From Schistocephalus solidus (lineage: Eukaryota; Platyhelminthes; Cestoda; Diphyllobothriidea; Diphyllobothriidae): a stretch of 64,000 bases of DNA. The stretch covers positions 1-64,000 of the forward strand of contig WEDG01001065.1 of the NCBI GenBank assembly GCA_017591395.1. The letters are read 5' to 3'. The translations under genes and the position numbers were made by a program. Within the stretch, counting starts at the first letter, position 1. Every line of letters begins with the position of its first letter. This document shows, piece by piece, positions 23,951-34,887 of the stretch. The notes under the pieces are model-generated. The model had not been told where the DNA came from. It was given only the letters and a program-made list of their open reading frames with translations, and ran no database searches.

Positions 23951-24229
23951 AAGACAACGGTGGCAAAACATGCAGACTTTCATGACGTCATAAACTTTTG
24001 AGACCTCTTATTCCCGAGGATTCACTGTAACTCGAATGCGCTCACCTATGCAACTTTAATCCACCTCCTCGCACAAGGCTTGCCCATGTGTCTAATCCAT
24101 ATCCCCTGTCTTTTTTTCTATTAATGCCGTTTGATCGCCCTAGGACGTTTTCTCGTGGAACCGTTAACTTCATTACCATGTGCACAGGGCGCGGTTAGAA
24201 GTACACTTGTAGTAGAGGCGGCTTTGCGC

Positions 24230-24645
24230 TTAATTCCAGGGGAGGTTGGCTTTAAGGTTGGGTTGGTTTGGGCTTAAGAGGACTGTGGTTAGGGTTGGCG
24301 TTAGGTTTATCGTTAAATTTAGTGTATACGCTGGCGTCTAGAAACGATCCCAAAGGCAGCACAGCCACATGTATTCGTTAAACAAAAAGATATTGAAGGT
24401 TAGTAAGGAGAAAAATATCGACCAAATTTTGATATATTCTCCTGCAAGGAACGGTTATAAGTACCCACCGGTCCTCCAGTATTACAGAGGGAACCTCGAG
24501 TTAGTGTTGAGTTTATGGTTAGGAGAGCCGGATTCATGGCTAAGGTTAGGAGAGTTGGCGTTATGATTAGGTTAAGGGTGCCAATGAAGATGAGCACAAG
24601 GCCACCTGTTGTACGGTATTACGTATACCTGTGTCAAACTTTATT
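24230..24645 (+). repeat. GTTAGG-like dispersed repeat, two blocks
   Basis: Blocks at 24240-24330 and 24495-24580 are built from GGTTAGG/GGGTTGG/TTAGGAGAG words. The second block is followed by AAGGCCACCTGTTGTACGG, as at 19160-19210. The unit TGGTTAGGAGAG..GGATTCATGGCTAAGGTTAGGAGAG shows a short internal duplication. It lies inside intron 2 of the receptor-like gene. Confidence 0.6.
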
Positions 24646-24939
24646 CTCCTTAAAAATTGCACTTGAAAAAATCCACATGTGCATCTTGCTCACTAAATGG
24701 TTACCTTCTTGGTTTCCACCGTGAAATAACGTTCCATGTCATTGTGAACTCACCCTATTTTTCATCAGCTGACGTTACTGACTGCTTTACCGAACTCCTG
24801 AATTAGTTTTTTTCCTGCTGCTCGTTTGGTGGCAAATTTTGATAAACTAACCTTTTGTCGTTTTCGAACGCTCACCGATCGCTAACCGAATGCACTTGTT
24901 CCGCTCCGCCTTGGGGCCCACTCTTGAGTCCCACTATCA

Positions 24940-25185
24940 GCCGCACAGCCCAAGTGGTTCGAGAGTTGGACTTCTGGTCAACAGGTCGTGGGTTTGAGCC
25001 TCGGGTTGTGCACCACCTGGGGTTGGCTGATGACGGCTAATGAGCCAGAAATGGCCACTCCGGTCTCCCTGCCTTTACTACTACTAGCCGCTGTGCGGCT
25101 GCTGGTAGAGCTGGAGAGTCAGCCCCAAGGCAGAGCGGAACGTGTAAATTTCGTTAGCGATCTGTGAGCGTTCGACAACGAATGT
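24940..25185 (+). mobile_element. tRNA-derived SINE, copy 1
   Basis: The head has a tRNA-like layout: CCCAAGTGGTTCGAGAG resembles an A box and GGTCGTGGGTTTGAGCC a B box about 40 bp later, as in RNA polymerase III promoters. The body GCTGATGACGGCTAATGAG.CAGAAATGGCCACTCCGGTCTCC recurs in diverged form at 25300-25365, at 54850-54900 and, reversed, near 59200. The far end, AGCCGCTGTGCGGCTGCTGG through GAGCGTTCGACAACGAA, is shared with the copy at 54840-55040. Confidence 0.7.
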
Positions 25186-25214
25186 CGATATTCCGATATA
25201 AACCGGCAAGACAA

Positions 25215-25370
25215 CGGGCCCGTAGCTCAATGGTTAGAACTTTAAACTTTTGATCAGTAGGTCGCGTATTCGAGCCTTGGGGGCGCACCATCTGGGATTG
25301 GTATCACTGGCTGATAACGGCTACTGAATCATAAATGGCCATACCAGTTTTCCTAGTCTTTGTCGACATT
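25215..25370 (+). mobile_element. tRNA-derived SINE, copy 2 (short)
   Basis: GCCCGTAGCTCAATGGTTAGAAC is a near-consensus A box, and GGTCGCGTATTCGAGCC a B box. The body GGCTGATAACGGCTACTGAATCATAAATGGCCATACCAG matches copy 1 and the copy at 54850. The 3' half is missing. Direct orientation and 50-bp distance to copy 1 suggest independent insertion into the same region. Confidence 0.7.
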
Positions 25371-25499
25371 GTCAACCAACCTTATTTGCTAACTGATTAT
25401 GTCCAATAAAAAAACTGGCAGCTGGACAGCTTAGTCACATGACTGACATGACTACGCGCCCAGACCGACTGATGTTTAGGAGGAGATAATGCAATTGCT

Positions 25500-25565
25500 G
25501 GCACAAGAATTGTATTGGCCTGACGTTTCGGATTCTCACTCGAGCTGATCATCAGATACAGTCAC
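25500..25565 (-). ncRNA. Hammerhead-ribozyme-like motif of a Penelope-like element (minus)
   Basis: On the minus strand CTGATGA (25555-25549) is followed by a segment ending in GAGTGAGAATCC, then GAAAC-GTC (25529-25522) and AGGCCAATAC. CTGATGA...GAAAC...GTC is the conserved hammerhead core. The AC/GT next to the cleavage site gives the minimal stem III known for PLE and retrozyme hammerheads, which work as dimers. Stem II is partly decayed here (the 5' strand no longer pairs well). Expected activity is self-cleavage of element RNA, but this copy may be inactive. Confidence 0.5.
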
Positions 25566-25860
25566 AGGTAAGGGTCTGTATCCGTCTCTGGTGAAAGGTT
25601 CGAGTGAGAATCCGAACCCTCAGGCCAATAAACTTCTTTTTCCAGCGATTGCATAATCTCCTCCTAAACTGCTTCCTAGAACACGCCTGTTCGCTTCCAC
25701 CAGCAACTGACGCTCACCCGGAACTAATCAGAGAAGACCAAATTATCGACGGAAAGCAAAGCTGCTGCTATCGTCCTTCGCCCCACTCTACCCCTCCAAA
25801 AAGCATGTCCACCTCCGTTCAATCCAACACCACTATTCCCATTCGGCGCATTTAATCAGG
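25505..25860 (+). mobile_element. PLE terminal-region remnant (inverted hammerhead pair and tail)
   Basis: The block TTGGCCTGACGTTTCGGATT ... GAATCCGAACCCTCAGGCCA is a foldback of two hammerhead-bearing ends, followed by a conserved tail rich in CTCC and CCACC text to about 25860. A second, more decayed copy is at 30545-30850. No RT or endonuclease frame accompanies it, so this is a non-autonomous or truncated piece of a PLE pseudo-LTR. Confidence 0.5.
25575..25640 (+). ncRNA. Hammerhead-ribozyme-like motif, inverted partner (plus)
   Basis: CTGGTGA, a stem with 5' GGTTC and 3' GAATCC around GAGTGA, then GAACC-CTC and AGGCCAATAAAC. It is the same design as the minus-strand motif 20 bp away but in opposite orientation, with core substitutions (CTGGTGA for CTGATGA; GAACC for GAAAC) that should abolish activity. 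GTCT/AGGC can pair as stem I. The downstream tail (AGCGATTGCATAATCTCCTCC...) is shared in reversed form by the minus motif and by the copy at 30640-30720. Confidence 0.45.
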
Positions 25861-26069
25861 ATTATTCAAGGCCGAATGGCTGGACTGACACCAGTCCGAT
25901 TGATACTAGTTACGCTGAGCAGAGGCCAAAATGGCCAATGGTATGCGTTGATCGAGCTATGGTTAGCAATCGTAAATCCCGAAGGACTGCCGTATGTGCG
26001 TGTTGCATATGGAGCATTTTACGCAGCGCCTGCCATTGCGCCCTATCTAATTACCAGTCGGTGGAAAAG

Positions 26070-27458
26070 CTCCGATAAACTACTGGTTGTGTGTGCGTGT
26101 GTGTGTGCCCTCTAAACGGGCCACGTGGTAGAAGCGTTGGACCAACACGGGGGCCACATTAGGGCACGGCAGGCGTTATTCGGGTTGCACTCCCATAACA
26201 AATGCTGAACGTAGAGGTGTGGTGGCACGCCTTGGGGCGGCTAGGGCTTAGGGGACCCAGCCGCGCTAGCCACCTGCGTCCTATCCCGCCTCCAGTCTTC
26301 ATGACTCTGTCTTGACACCGGGCTCAGGTGGGGGAGGAGGAGAGTGTGCGGTAGCTGCAGCGCAAGGCTACTATCACTAAAAACTAATTCACGCACAAGT
26401 CACCGTCTCTGCTCCACTTTCCCATGGAGCATACGGTGGACATCGTCGGACTACGACGGTCGAACTGTCGTGTGTGTGTGTTTGTGTTATGCCACTCCCA
26501 CTCTGTGGGATCCGAGCCAGGTGTGGTGGTACGCCCAGGGGCGGCTCCGGCCGTGCCAGCCACCTGTGACCTCTCTCATCTCCGGTCTTCTTGCCTGTGT
26601 CGTGAGACCGGGCTCAGGTGGTGGAGGAGAAGAGTGTGCGGTAACGTTAACCGCCGCGGTTGGAAGGTTGTTAACTGACAATTGCACTCAGACCTCGCAG
26701 TTAGTCCAATGTGTGTTGTGTGGAGTGGCTGACTGGTGGTCTGAGAGTCAGGCTGCGATGGCTCCTTCTTAACGTGACCTCTGGCTATCTCACGCATGTG
26801 AGATGTAAGCCGTTCAACCCCCTGTTGTGTAAAATCCTGGTGCTTGTGTTTTGGGGGCCAGGTCGTGTACGTAGTACACGTAGACGAGGTCACCAGCAGC
26901 TGCGCCCGCTTCCGCATCAGACAACTGACCGGCTCGGACAGTGGTCTGATTGTGGGGGTGGGGGAGAGAGTGAGGTCGACAGCTCAGCGCAGGTTCCTCA
27001 CTATAAACAATCTGACGTGCTTGAACCTATCACGGTGCACTAAAAGCCGTGGCTTGGAAGGTTGCCAACTGACGGGATAACTCGGACCGCGTGCTCAGCC
27101 CAATGTGTGTTTTGTGTGGAGGGGCTGACTGGCGGACTGAGAGTCAGGTTGCAATGACTCCTTCTTAATGTGGCCTTTATGGCACTCCCACTCCGTGGGA
27201 TCCGAGCCAGGTGTGGTGGCACGCCCAGGGGCGGCTCCGGCCGCGCCAGCCACCTGCGACCTCTACCGCCTCCGGTCTTCTTGACTCTGTCTTGGCACCG
27301 GGCTCAGGTGGGGGGAGGAGGAGAGAGTGCGGTAGCTGCAGCGCAAGGCTACTATCACTTTAAACTAAATCACGCGCAAGTCACCGTCCCTGCTCAAATT
27401 TCCCATGAGCATACGGTGGACATCGTCGGACTACGACGGTCGAACTGTCGTGTGTGTT

Positions 27459-27460
<2 letters not shown>
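26070..27460 (+). repeat. Cluster of ~350-400 bp GC-rich repeat units
   Basis: At least four diverged units share strings such as GGGATCCGAGCCAGGTGTGG (26508, 27207), CACCGGGCTCAGGTGGGGG, CTACTATCACT..AAACTAA, and ACGGTGGACATCGTCGGACTACGACGG (26430, 27413). Units also carry GGCCACGTGG and GAGAGTCAGGCTGCGATGGC. Related units lie at 39580-40690 and, reversed, at 28750-28880. Frames over this block (for example 26344-26772) do not keep phase between copies, so they are not genes. It lies within intron 2 of the receptor-like gene. Confidence 0.85.

Positions 27461-27461
<1 letters not shown>

Positions 27462-27515
<54 letters not shown>
27462..27515 (+). repeat. (GA)n microsatellite
   Basis: A pure GA run of about 54 bp directly after the TGTGTGTTTGT end of the last GC-rich repeat unit. 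Other units of this family end in (GT)n instead, so the unit's 3' end is a seed for dinucleotide expansion. Confidence 0.97.
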
Positions 27516-27517
<2 letters not shown>

Positions 27518-28745
27518 CGTACGATCGAATCTCCTGTTATTTTAAGTATTAAAACTACCGGATTTTTTTAAATAACAAGACAATATGACAAAAGTATGAA
27601 TAGCAGAATGAAACAAAAAAGTGCCAGACGATAGTTTGATTAGCAATATGCCGAAATAGTCGTTGAATATAATTAACTATTTTCTGCTTTTTTGTTTAAG
27701 GGCGATTAATTGTTTAGAGCACGAAAAATTCGTTACGATCGACTTCGATATTCAAAGCCCATAGTCACTCACAAATAGCTGACATTCGTGAGTACCTGGG
27801 GTCCCTCTAAAATCGCTTATAAATGCCCATTTGAGAGTTCAAACACCAAATATACTTTAACCTATCATCTTAAAACAGCTTTCTATTTCAAAGTCATCTT
27901 TTAACATTATCCTTAGAAATATATGCCTTGCAGCCACGCGTGAACACATCAACAATTGCTAGTCTTAACAAGGTAAAAACTAATAAAGTTACCCCTATGT
28001 TTAGGCATGCACAGTTAATATTAATATTTGAAGAGAAGTAAAAAAAAATTCTATTGAAAAATGGATGTAGTCGTGAAAATAAATGGAAATAATTAGCGAA
28101 TATTTTAGAAAAAAATCTGCGAATAAGGGAATCCACGAGAAGTGGGGGTCAACTGTAGTAGTTATCGACAAGATATCGGAAAAAGATATGTACTTTGTAA
28201 AAATGTTAAGTTATACGAAGACGCGGAAATCCGGCGCCCTAAAACCACCGCTATTATGCAAAGGTAGCCTGGAGCAAATATTTAGGAGGGTAGCTATAAG
28301 CAACTTCAGCCACCCGAAAGATAAGTGTGACACGGAGGCCAACATGCTCTAGGCAAACCAGCAGACTGTCTCGTTCTCCATCTGAAGTGCAGGCCATTCT
28401 CGAAGCATTCTCTTAATAAGGAGTAATGGTGTCCCTGATAAGTGAAGTAATTAACGGCAGACAGGACAACTGTTTTTTTTCAAAATTTACCCCAATTAAC
28501 CGATGGTTCTGTTAACTGGCATTCATTCCCTGTCAGTTTGATCGTCACGAACAACGACGTCCGCCATGTGTCCCATGGAGTGGGCGCAGGATTTTGACCT
28601 GAGGGTGAATTAATCCACACTGGCTTGCACATAACTAGTCGCACCCTGGCAGGACAGAGGTAGGACGACCGGATGCGGGACCCGCAAAGTGACTGACAAC
28701 GTTAACCAGCCCGTCTACACATGCCACATACTATTCGGTCCCTCT
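27516..28745. other. Intronic spacer, nothing recognised
   Basis: AT-rich to about 28200 and then mixed. An 89-residue plus-strand frame at 28083-28352 has no recognised domain. No repeat family of the window was identified here. Confidence 0.45.
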
Positions 28746-28749
28746 CGCA

Positions 28750-28880
28750 ATGTCACAGGTCTTTACAGGAACGAAGGGAGTGGCTCGGATCCCATCTGAG
28801 TGTTCACATTAAGAAGGCAGTATCGCAGCCTGGCCCTGAGTCCTCCAGTCACTGAACTCGAGGACCGAGTTATATCATCA
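28750..28880 (-). repeat. Reversed copy of the GC-rich repeat unit
   Basis: On the minus strand the text ...CAGGGCCAGGCTGCGATACTG, CCTTCTTAATGTGAAC and GATGGGATCCGAGCC matches the GAGAGTCAGGCTGCGATGGC / CCTTCTTAATGTGGCC / GGGATCCGAGCC text of the units at 26.1-27.5 kb. Its near end lies about 115 bp from the (TC)n run at 28994. Confidence 0.6.
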
Positions 28881-28990
28881 GGTGGCGACTCTCTAAGCCA
28901 CGCCCCTCTGCGCGTCGTTATAGATCTAAGCGGGCAATATTTATTATAGTAAGGAATGCACTGATGTGTCGTGGAGATGCAGTACAAGTG

Positions 28991-28993
<3 letters not shown>

Positions 28994-29066
<73 letters not shown>

Positions 29067-29069
29067 TCT
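28994..29069. repeat. (TC)n microsatellite
   Basis: About 75 bp of almost pure TC. Frames rich in Arg-Glu on the minus strand arise from it and are not genes. Confidence 0.97.
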
Positions 29070-30385
29070 TCCTTCTCACATGCACCATTAGACCGCCGAT
29101 TCTGCCGGCCAACGGATGACCTGGTTTGGCGCAGTGGCTGACAGAGCAAGGCAATCCATTTACCTGTATCGCACACTAGGCGGTCCCACTTCTTGTACAA
29201 GGCTAACTCAAAGGACGTGCATCCCACTTACATGAGAGGTGCACGCGCGCACACATCAATGGCTGCACCCGCGAGGTCGGTGCCACCTTTGGCGTGAATA
29301 ATGCCCTCTCTTTTCCTATTCTACTGCCTACATTCTCCCCTCCCCTAATTAGGACCTGACTCGAGCATCGCATTACAGTCGGTTTATTTAGCATAGGTGT
29401 CGCAGAAAATTACCGTCTTTTCGATGCTGAATTTTGTGGTTATTCTCGTTTCTAAGAGGTTCGCCAATTTCTCTTTTCTTGGCATCTTGCGGACCTTTTC
29501 TTGTTTTTTAAGGATTTCTAGTGCATGCATTGTGCATGTAGTCTTGGAGCAACTGTTTAAATATTCTCATTTTTCCATGATCCTTTAACTAATGCGTCTT
29601 TATTGTTGTACCGTAATCATGCTTGAATAAGCAGGCGTACATCCCCCAAAAAGTTGATTATACGTCTATTCAAGCAAAGGTCTCAGTTAGTCTCTGAAAT
29701 CCAAACATTTTTCAAACCAGTATATTTAATTTTCTTAGGTGAGCACCGACGGAGATGTAATTTCCTTCAAATGGCCATCACAAATGATGGCCAAACCAGT
29801 TTTTAAGAAGTTCTTGGTGGTGATTGAATTTTGGCAGTTCGCAAATGTACGTGCAGAATTAAGAATTTTCAAAGACTCTTGTTTTAAATGAGGCTAATTT
29901 TTAATCGATTAGGGTATATTTACTGTCTGCTGTGCTAAATACCAATGTTGCAGAACCACATTTAGAATATCCTGTGTTTTATGCATAGCTCACATTACTA
30001 GGCATGCTCGTCACGCCCCCTAATGGTTCTGATGTTTTATTAGCCAACTTTGACTGACTGGGGCTTTTGTGCCCACTTTGAATGGTATCCGCAGACCTCC
30101 GATTGTGGAAAGTGGCCGCTGTGGAGGGCCTCGTCTCCCCACGAGGTTGCGAATCACGTCCTTTGCTGATCCTTGCATCTCCTCTTTAACAGTGATCCGC
30201 GATCCTGTCCTCCGCCCTTCTCTTTGCACCCTTCTCCTCTGATACCTTTTGACATGGTATTTCCGTTTTCATCACTAACGAAACGTCTACTTCCTTTACC
30301 AGTAACGTTTTGAAACTCCTATATCGTGGTTTTTCACTAATATTTACTTTTCATTATAAATCATAAGTCTCCAGAGGAAAAGAAA
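29070..30385. other. Intronic spacer with a short perfect hairpin
   Basis: No gene is supported. At 29772-29793 TGGCCATCA-CAAA-TGATGGCCA forms a 9-bp stem with a 4-nt loop. Otherwise nothing was recognised. Confidence 0.45.
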
Positions 30386-30388
30386 AAG

Positions 30389-30543
30389 ATGATGATGATG
30401 GTGATGATGACCATGATTATGATTGTCGTGGAGGAGGTGGTTTCACGAACTGTGGCCTCAGAAGAAGATAAAGATGAAGAAGAAGAAGAAGAAGAAGAAG
30501 AAGAAGAAGAAGAAAAAGTAAAGGAAAAAAGAAGACGAAGATG
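30389..30543. repeat. GAT/GAA purine-rich microsatellites
   Basis: GAT-type triplets at 30389-30425 and a longer GAA/AGA run at about 30460-30543. The plus strand is almost purely purine in the second part. Confidence 0.95.
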
Positions 30544-30544
30544 A

Positions 30545-30850
30545 AATCACTTCAGCCAGAAGTTTATTGGCCTAACTTTCCGGAATCTCACAGGAACCCA
30601 TAAGCAGCTACAACCCCCTTTTACTGGTTCAAATGAGAATCCGAAACATCAGAACAATAAAATTATTGTTCCAGCGATTTAATCTTCTTCATCTGAACTG
30701 CTTTCTGGAATTCGCCCACTCGCGTCAACCTCTTTGTTGTGGTTGGGATCTTGCTCGATCACATTCTTTCCGCCTCCCCCTAACGTCAGTTGTTCGATTT
30801 TCGGCCTTTCCATGACGCAGCAGTGAGTTGACTGTTTCTTCAGTGGGTGT
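30545..30850 (+). mobile_element. Second PLE terminal-region remnant with decayed hammerhead pair
   Basis: Matches 25505-25860. A reversed arm (TTATTGGCCTAACTTTCCGGA) is followed by a forward arm with GGTTC-AAATGA-GAATCC-GAAAC-ATC-AGAACAATAAA, and then by the shared tail AGCGATTTAATCTTCTTCATC...AACTGCTTTCTGGAATTCGCC. The CTGATGA half of the core is missing in the forward arm. It is more decayed than the 25.5-kb copy. Confidence 0.5.
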
Positions 30851-31052
30851 CCCAACGAACGAGGTAACATCCTCCCTATGACTAACTTGTCTTCCCTTTA
30901 ATGCAAAGCCTTGATATTAAACATCTATAAAATGAAATTTCGAACAGTATACAGCTACGCACAGTGCCTTTTCGCGATAAGCTGAACAAAAAAACCGCAA
31001 AATAGGCAACAAGGATTTTACCATAGTAACCAATGAGAAATATGCAAACTGT

Positions 31053-31493
31053 GTCAAACAGCGGCAGAATACCGGCGAAGCACATGTCTGAGCATCTAGC
31101 TAGCACCTGTGCTGTGAGTATGGTTCCACCTGTAACCCCTAAATATACTACTGGCTGCATGTTGGTAGTTTAATGAATATTACGGGGTTATCGCGCTGTG
31201 GCTGAGACATGTCGGCCCAAATATTAATATCAACTCTCAGTCTTCGCGTATAAGCTTTCATATAGACTGATTTACTACAAATTAGCGAGTAATTTCTGAG
31301 GAAATTAAAAAGAAGCCATTTAAAAACTGTAGTATCTATCAAAAAGCACGCGGGGAATGCTGGGCGACCCACTGAGGAGCCGGATCTCTCGCAGCTGTGT
31401 TAAACAGCGGCAGAGTACCGGCGAAACACGTGTCTGGGCTTTTAGCTTGTACCTGTGCTGCGAGTATGGTTCAACCTGCAACCCCTAAATATA
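31053..31493 (+). repeat. ~96-bp direct repeat, copies 345 bp apart
   Basis: 31053-31148 and 31398-31493 align over their length (shared AAACAGCGGCAGA, TACCGGCGAA, GAGTATGGTT and ACCCCTAAATATAC), with a dozen or so substitutions. They may be the ends of a duplicated unit or terminal repeats of a small element. The 250 bp between them shows no gene. Confidence 0.75.
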
Positions 31494-33020
31494 CAAAATT
31501 TCTAACCACACAGTTATTAATCTACTGAAGACGGGTTGTCTCACTATTGGCAATGACAGTTGGAAGATGTGCCAGGGCGAGCTGAATGAATGGGGCTATT
31601 AAAATTTTGGAGTATTTCAAACAAAAAACAGCGTTTGTTTGCTCAAATGGCCAAGTCCAATGGGGACGCAGGCGCAAGCATTGGCCCGGAAAGGCCCCTC
31701 GAGCATAATGCCTCATGTAGTCGGAAGCAATAACAGCTAATTAAATAGCTACTGACTAAAAGTCGGGGCACGAGCAGAACGTGCACCGCCCTCATTTGGC
31801 CCCTAGAACGGTGTTCTTACCTAAGAAGAGGGAACAATGGGAGCTTTATTTCACGTCACGGTGATTTTAATTCCAGTTGGTTTGGTTCGAACTGCCCGAT
31901 AGTTCACGATGCGGGCAGGAGAGTACGGCTGCTCATTCCCCACATTTCCACACTAAAGATAATAAATCCGATGCTAGCGCGATGTTTCAAGCGTCATGGC
32001 TTTAAAGGTGCCGAGCCCAGAAGACAGTGAACCTCTGATACAGACAATCAGGTTGTAATTTTTTTAAATTTTTGTTCGTTCTTATAGAAACTCCTAGCAA
32101 CAAGGTATCGGGAGTGAGCAAGGCCAATTTTCCCGTGGAGTGTGGAACTAGCATGTGTGCTACCCGTGTAGAGCGGCGTATATTGCTAGCAAGCTATCTT
32201 AGACAGGGCATCCCTCAGTTATCTTAACCAAGTAGTTCTAATGGAACAATATCGGCACGTGAAGAGAGGGTGTTATGTAAGTTTTCGCATTGACGGGAAG
32301 ATCACCATTCCTTCTCCTGAGGGATACCATTTACCCTCTTCAAGTCCGGTAAACGAGGCACCATCTGATAGCGAACAGACAGCAATAGCTCGGACCGGGG
32401 GTGTAGCCATCATATCTCATACAAAGTATTATTTACACTTTACTTTCTGTGGCACGAGTTATTTTTCATAACCAACAAGCGTTATCCATCAGGAGTACGG
32501 AGTAAAGGGTTCCAATAACGAACTTTTAATTGGGCGGTAGATTATAATTTGTACAGCATGGCAGTCCCTTGAACAGCATATAAATGACAGTGAATACAAT
32601 CGTATCGGGAGAATACTTTAGCGTAACTATTGGCAGACCAGATCTTCCTCTGACTTCTGTGGGGTCCCTCATTTAATTTTGATAACTATGCTACTTCATG
32701 GTTTACTGCGTTCTGCAGCCATATCTTTGCCTGACTGCTGATCACTTCTCAGTAGGCCACACGTTTAAAAAGTAAGTCTTGTGCAGCAGGCACTCCTAAG
32801 GCATGCATAAAACATTATACAGTAACCATAAGCTAAATAGCATAGAGATTATTTGGTTGCTTTCGTACTTGGGGGCCTCACAACGTGAATCTTCGAAATT
32901 CTTCCCCATAAAATCAAGCGATTGTTACAGCAGGCCAGTCGGACTTCGATAAATGGCCGAGAACAAAAATGGCAAAGACGTAGGGGGACTTGGGAGCATA
33001 CAGGAAAAATAGAAACTTAC
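31494..33020 (-). other. 5' part of intron 2 of the receptor-like gene
   Basis: Directly follows the donor AAA|GTAAGTTTC of exon 2 on the minus strand. A 76-residue plus-strand frame at 32241-32471 is without recognised homology. No other feature was seen. Confidence 0.5.
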
Positions 33021-34683
33021 TTTGGCATTCGCTATAGTTATTTCGATAACATTGTTACCACCAGATGATAAGAGAGTGACGGTAAGGTCTTCCAGGGGTT
33101 TTTTCATCCACAAACCCACAGGACGAAAAGACTCAATGCGAACTCGTTTCCCTAGGTCGACGTCAGTCTGCAATTTGACGCGAATCAGTGGAATACCAAT
33201 AAATTTCAAGGGTCCCAGTTCGGCTTTATAGAGTAGGTACATATACAGGACGGTACTGCTAAAGATGGATGTAAGTGAGCATCGGATGCCCCAGGATGAT
33301 TTCGGTTCAACCACTCCAGCGGACGGAATCAATGTCGTACCGGAGGGACCGCGTGTCGTTTGTGAGCTACGGGGATAACTAATATGAATGCGTTTGGTCG
33401 CAGTGCGGGGACTGTCCTCGTAGTCTTGCGTCACTGAACACTCCACAGTTGCCAGCCCACCTTCAGCCGTCAGCGCAGGGTCCGGAGGAGCTCGATAGAG
33501 ACTTACGATGAAGGGCATGCTGCTGTTTGATTCGTTTAACGATGCCAAATAAGTAGTAGGAAAGAAGGTAGCTGCCTCTTTGGACATTAGCCACTTTATG
33601 GACTTTCTGTCGTAAGAAGTCTTCAAGTCAGCCTCTGCAAGTGCCTTTCGCAGGCTCTGTGGTTGTGCCACAATAGTCTCTAAAGTGGTCTCAACTGCCG
33701 GTGGGCAGGCCATAACCAAGCACCTCCACCCCAGCAGTGAGACATCCATGCTCACTACCTGGGGCTCTACGTCAAAGTAGTTTTCCAGGGCCTCACTCAG
33801 CAATCTCTTCTCGGCTTGAAGCCCCTTCCCAACGTACTTCCGGGGTACGGTTTCACAGAAGGCAAATCCGCCAAAGTGCTCTATTCGGAGTAGGGGAATT
33901 ACGAATTCGATGGTTCGTGTGACACTGTAAAATTGGGGCTTTCTTTTTACTCTACAGGCCGTGAAGTTGGCAAGTTCGTGGTTGGAATACATTGCATTTG
34001 GTTGATTAAAACAGCCTCCTTTAGTCCAGTCAGCGAACCAACAGGCTGAAAGGGATTTCCAGCGCTGTTGACACCTCGCCTGTTACGTCATGATCGGCGC
34101 CAGAGCAGATGACAAAGCGTGTCTCGTTGTCAGCATAGGCCATCTGCATGGGCGCATCCTCCATTCCTGTTTCGGCCTCGCAGATAAGAGACATTCGGTT
34201 GCCAAGTTGAGGTGCAGCAGGCTCGTCGGAGAGGGGTCGGCTAAATAATCTCCTAATCACTGGAGCCTGTGGACAACCGCCAACGAATGGGCGTCGTATG
34301 GGCTTACTGATCTTTAAGCTGGCTGTGCTATTTGGCAGAGAGTTGAAGTAGCGTGCTTTGATCGCAGGTCGACTGATTAGGCAGAAGAGGTCAGCGTTGC
34401 CCGCGTTGGAAGGAAGGTTGCGCCAAATCAAACGGACGCTGCCTTTCCGATTGATCTGACCCAAAGTGAAGGCAGTCATTTGACGGACGACTACAGTAAA
34501 TTTGAGCGTACCATTCGGATTGTATACTAGGTCCACTTGGAAAGGAGGTATACTGACGTCCACCACGCACTGAAATTCTGCCGAATCGCCACTTTTTCCA
34601 GGCCAGTGTACGATAACGAGGACAGGATCTGCCAGCGGAATGCTCGTGAGACGAATAGGACGAATCGCGAATGATGCAAGTTC
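33021..34683 (-). CDS. Large receptor-like gene, exon 2: Ig-like domains, net +1 frameshift
   Basis: The acceptor is CTCCGTTCGCAG (34684) and the donor AAA|GTAAGT (33020). The exon enters and leaves in phase 0, yet its length is 1,663 nt (3n+1). The first frame (217 codons) stops at 34030; a second frame continues ...GGCFNQPNAMYSNHELANF to the donor, so one extra nucleotide near 34035-34045 explains the break. It opens with ELASFAIRPI, the G strand of the Ig domain ended by exon 1 (GLFAVCYRR), and closes with NVIEITIANAK, which pairs with VEHAGSYFC of exon 3. Several Ig-like cysteine pairs lie between. Confidence 0.65.
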
Positions 34684-34887
34684 CTGCGAACGGAGAAATT
34701 CAGAGAAATCGGAATTAAATGTGCGGTCAGAAGCGCTCACTTACATTTTCTATGAGAGTCGATCGAAAAAAATCGATTTTTAATTTCTTTCGCAAAATAA
34801 TTATTTTAAGTTCTTTACTTTAACTAAAAACTGCACATATATTTGATAAAGCCATTTCATCAAAAAGAAAATATGCTGATTTATAGA

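Larger units (their letters stand above)
23428..33020 (-). other. Intron 2 of the receptor-like gene (9.6 kb)
   Basis: Joins NVIEITIANAK to VEHAGSYFC in phase 0. That restores the E-F strand region of an Ig domain (I-x-I-x-N-A ... A-G-x-Y-x-C), the best single evidence that the exons belong together. It is filled with PLE remnants, SINEs, GTTAGG-like repeats, GC-rich repeat units and microsatellites. Confidence 0.65.

Noticed and set aside
26344..26772. 142-residue frame and neighbours in the GC-rich repeat cluster
   Set aside because: The corresponding frames in the other repeat units are not conserved, so these are repeat by-products.
28763..29227. Arg-Glu-rich frames over 28994-29069
   Set aside because: Simple translation of the (TC)n microsatellite.
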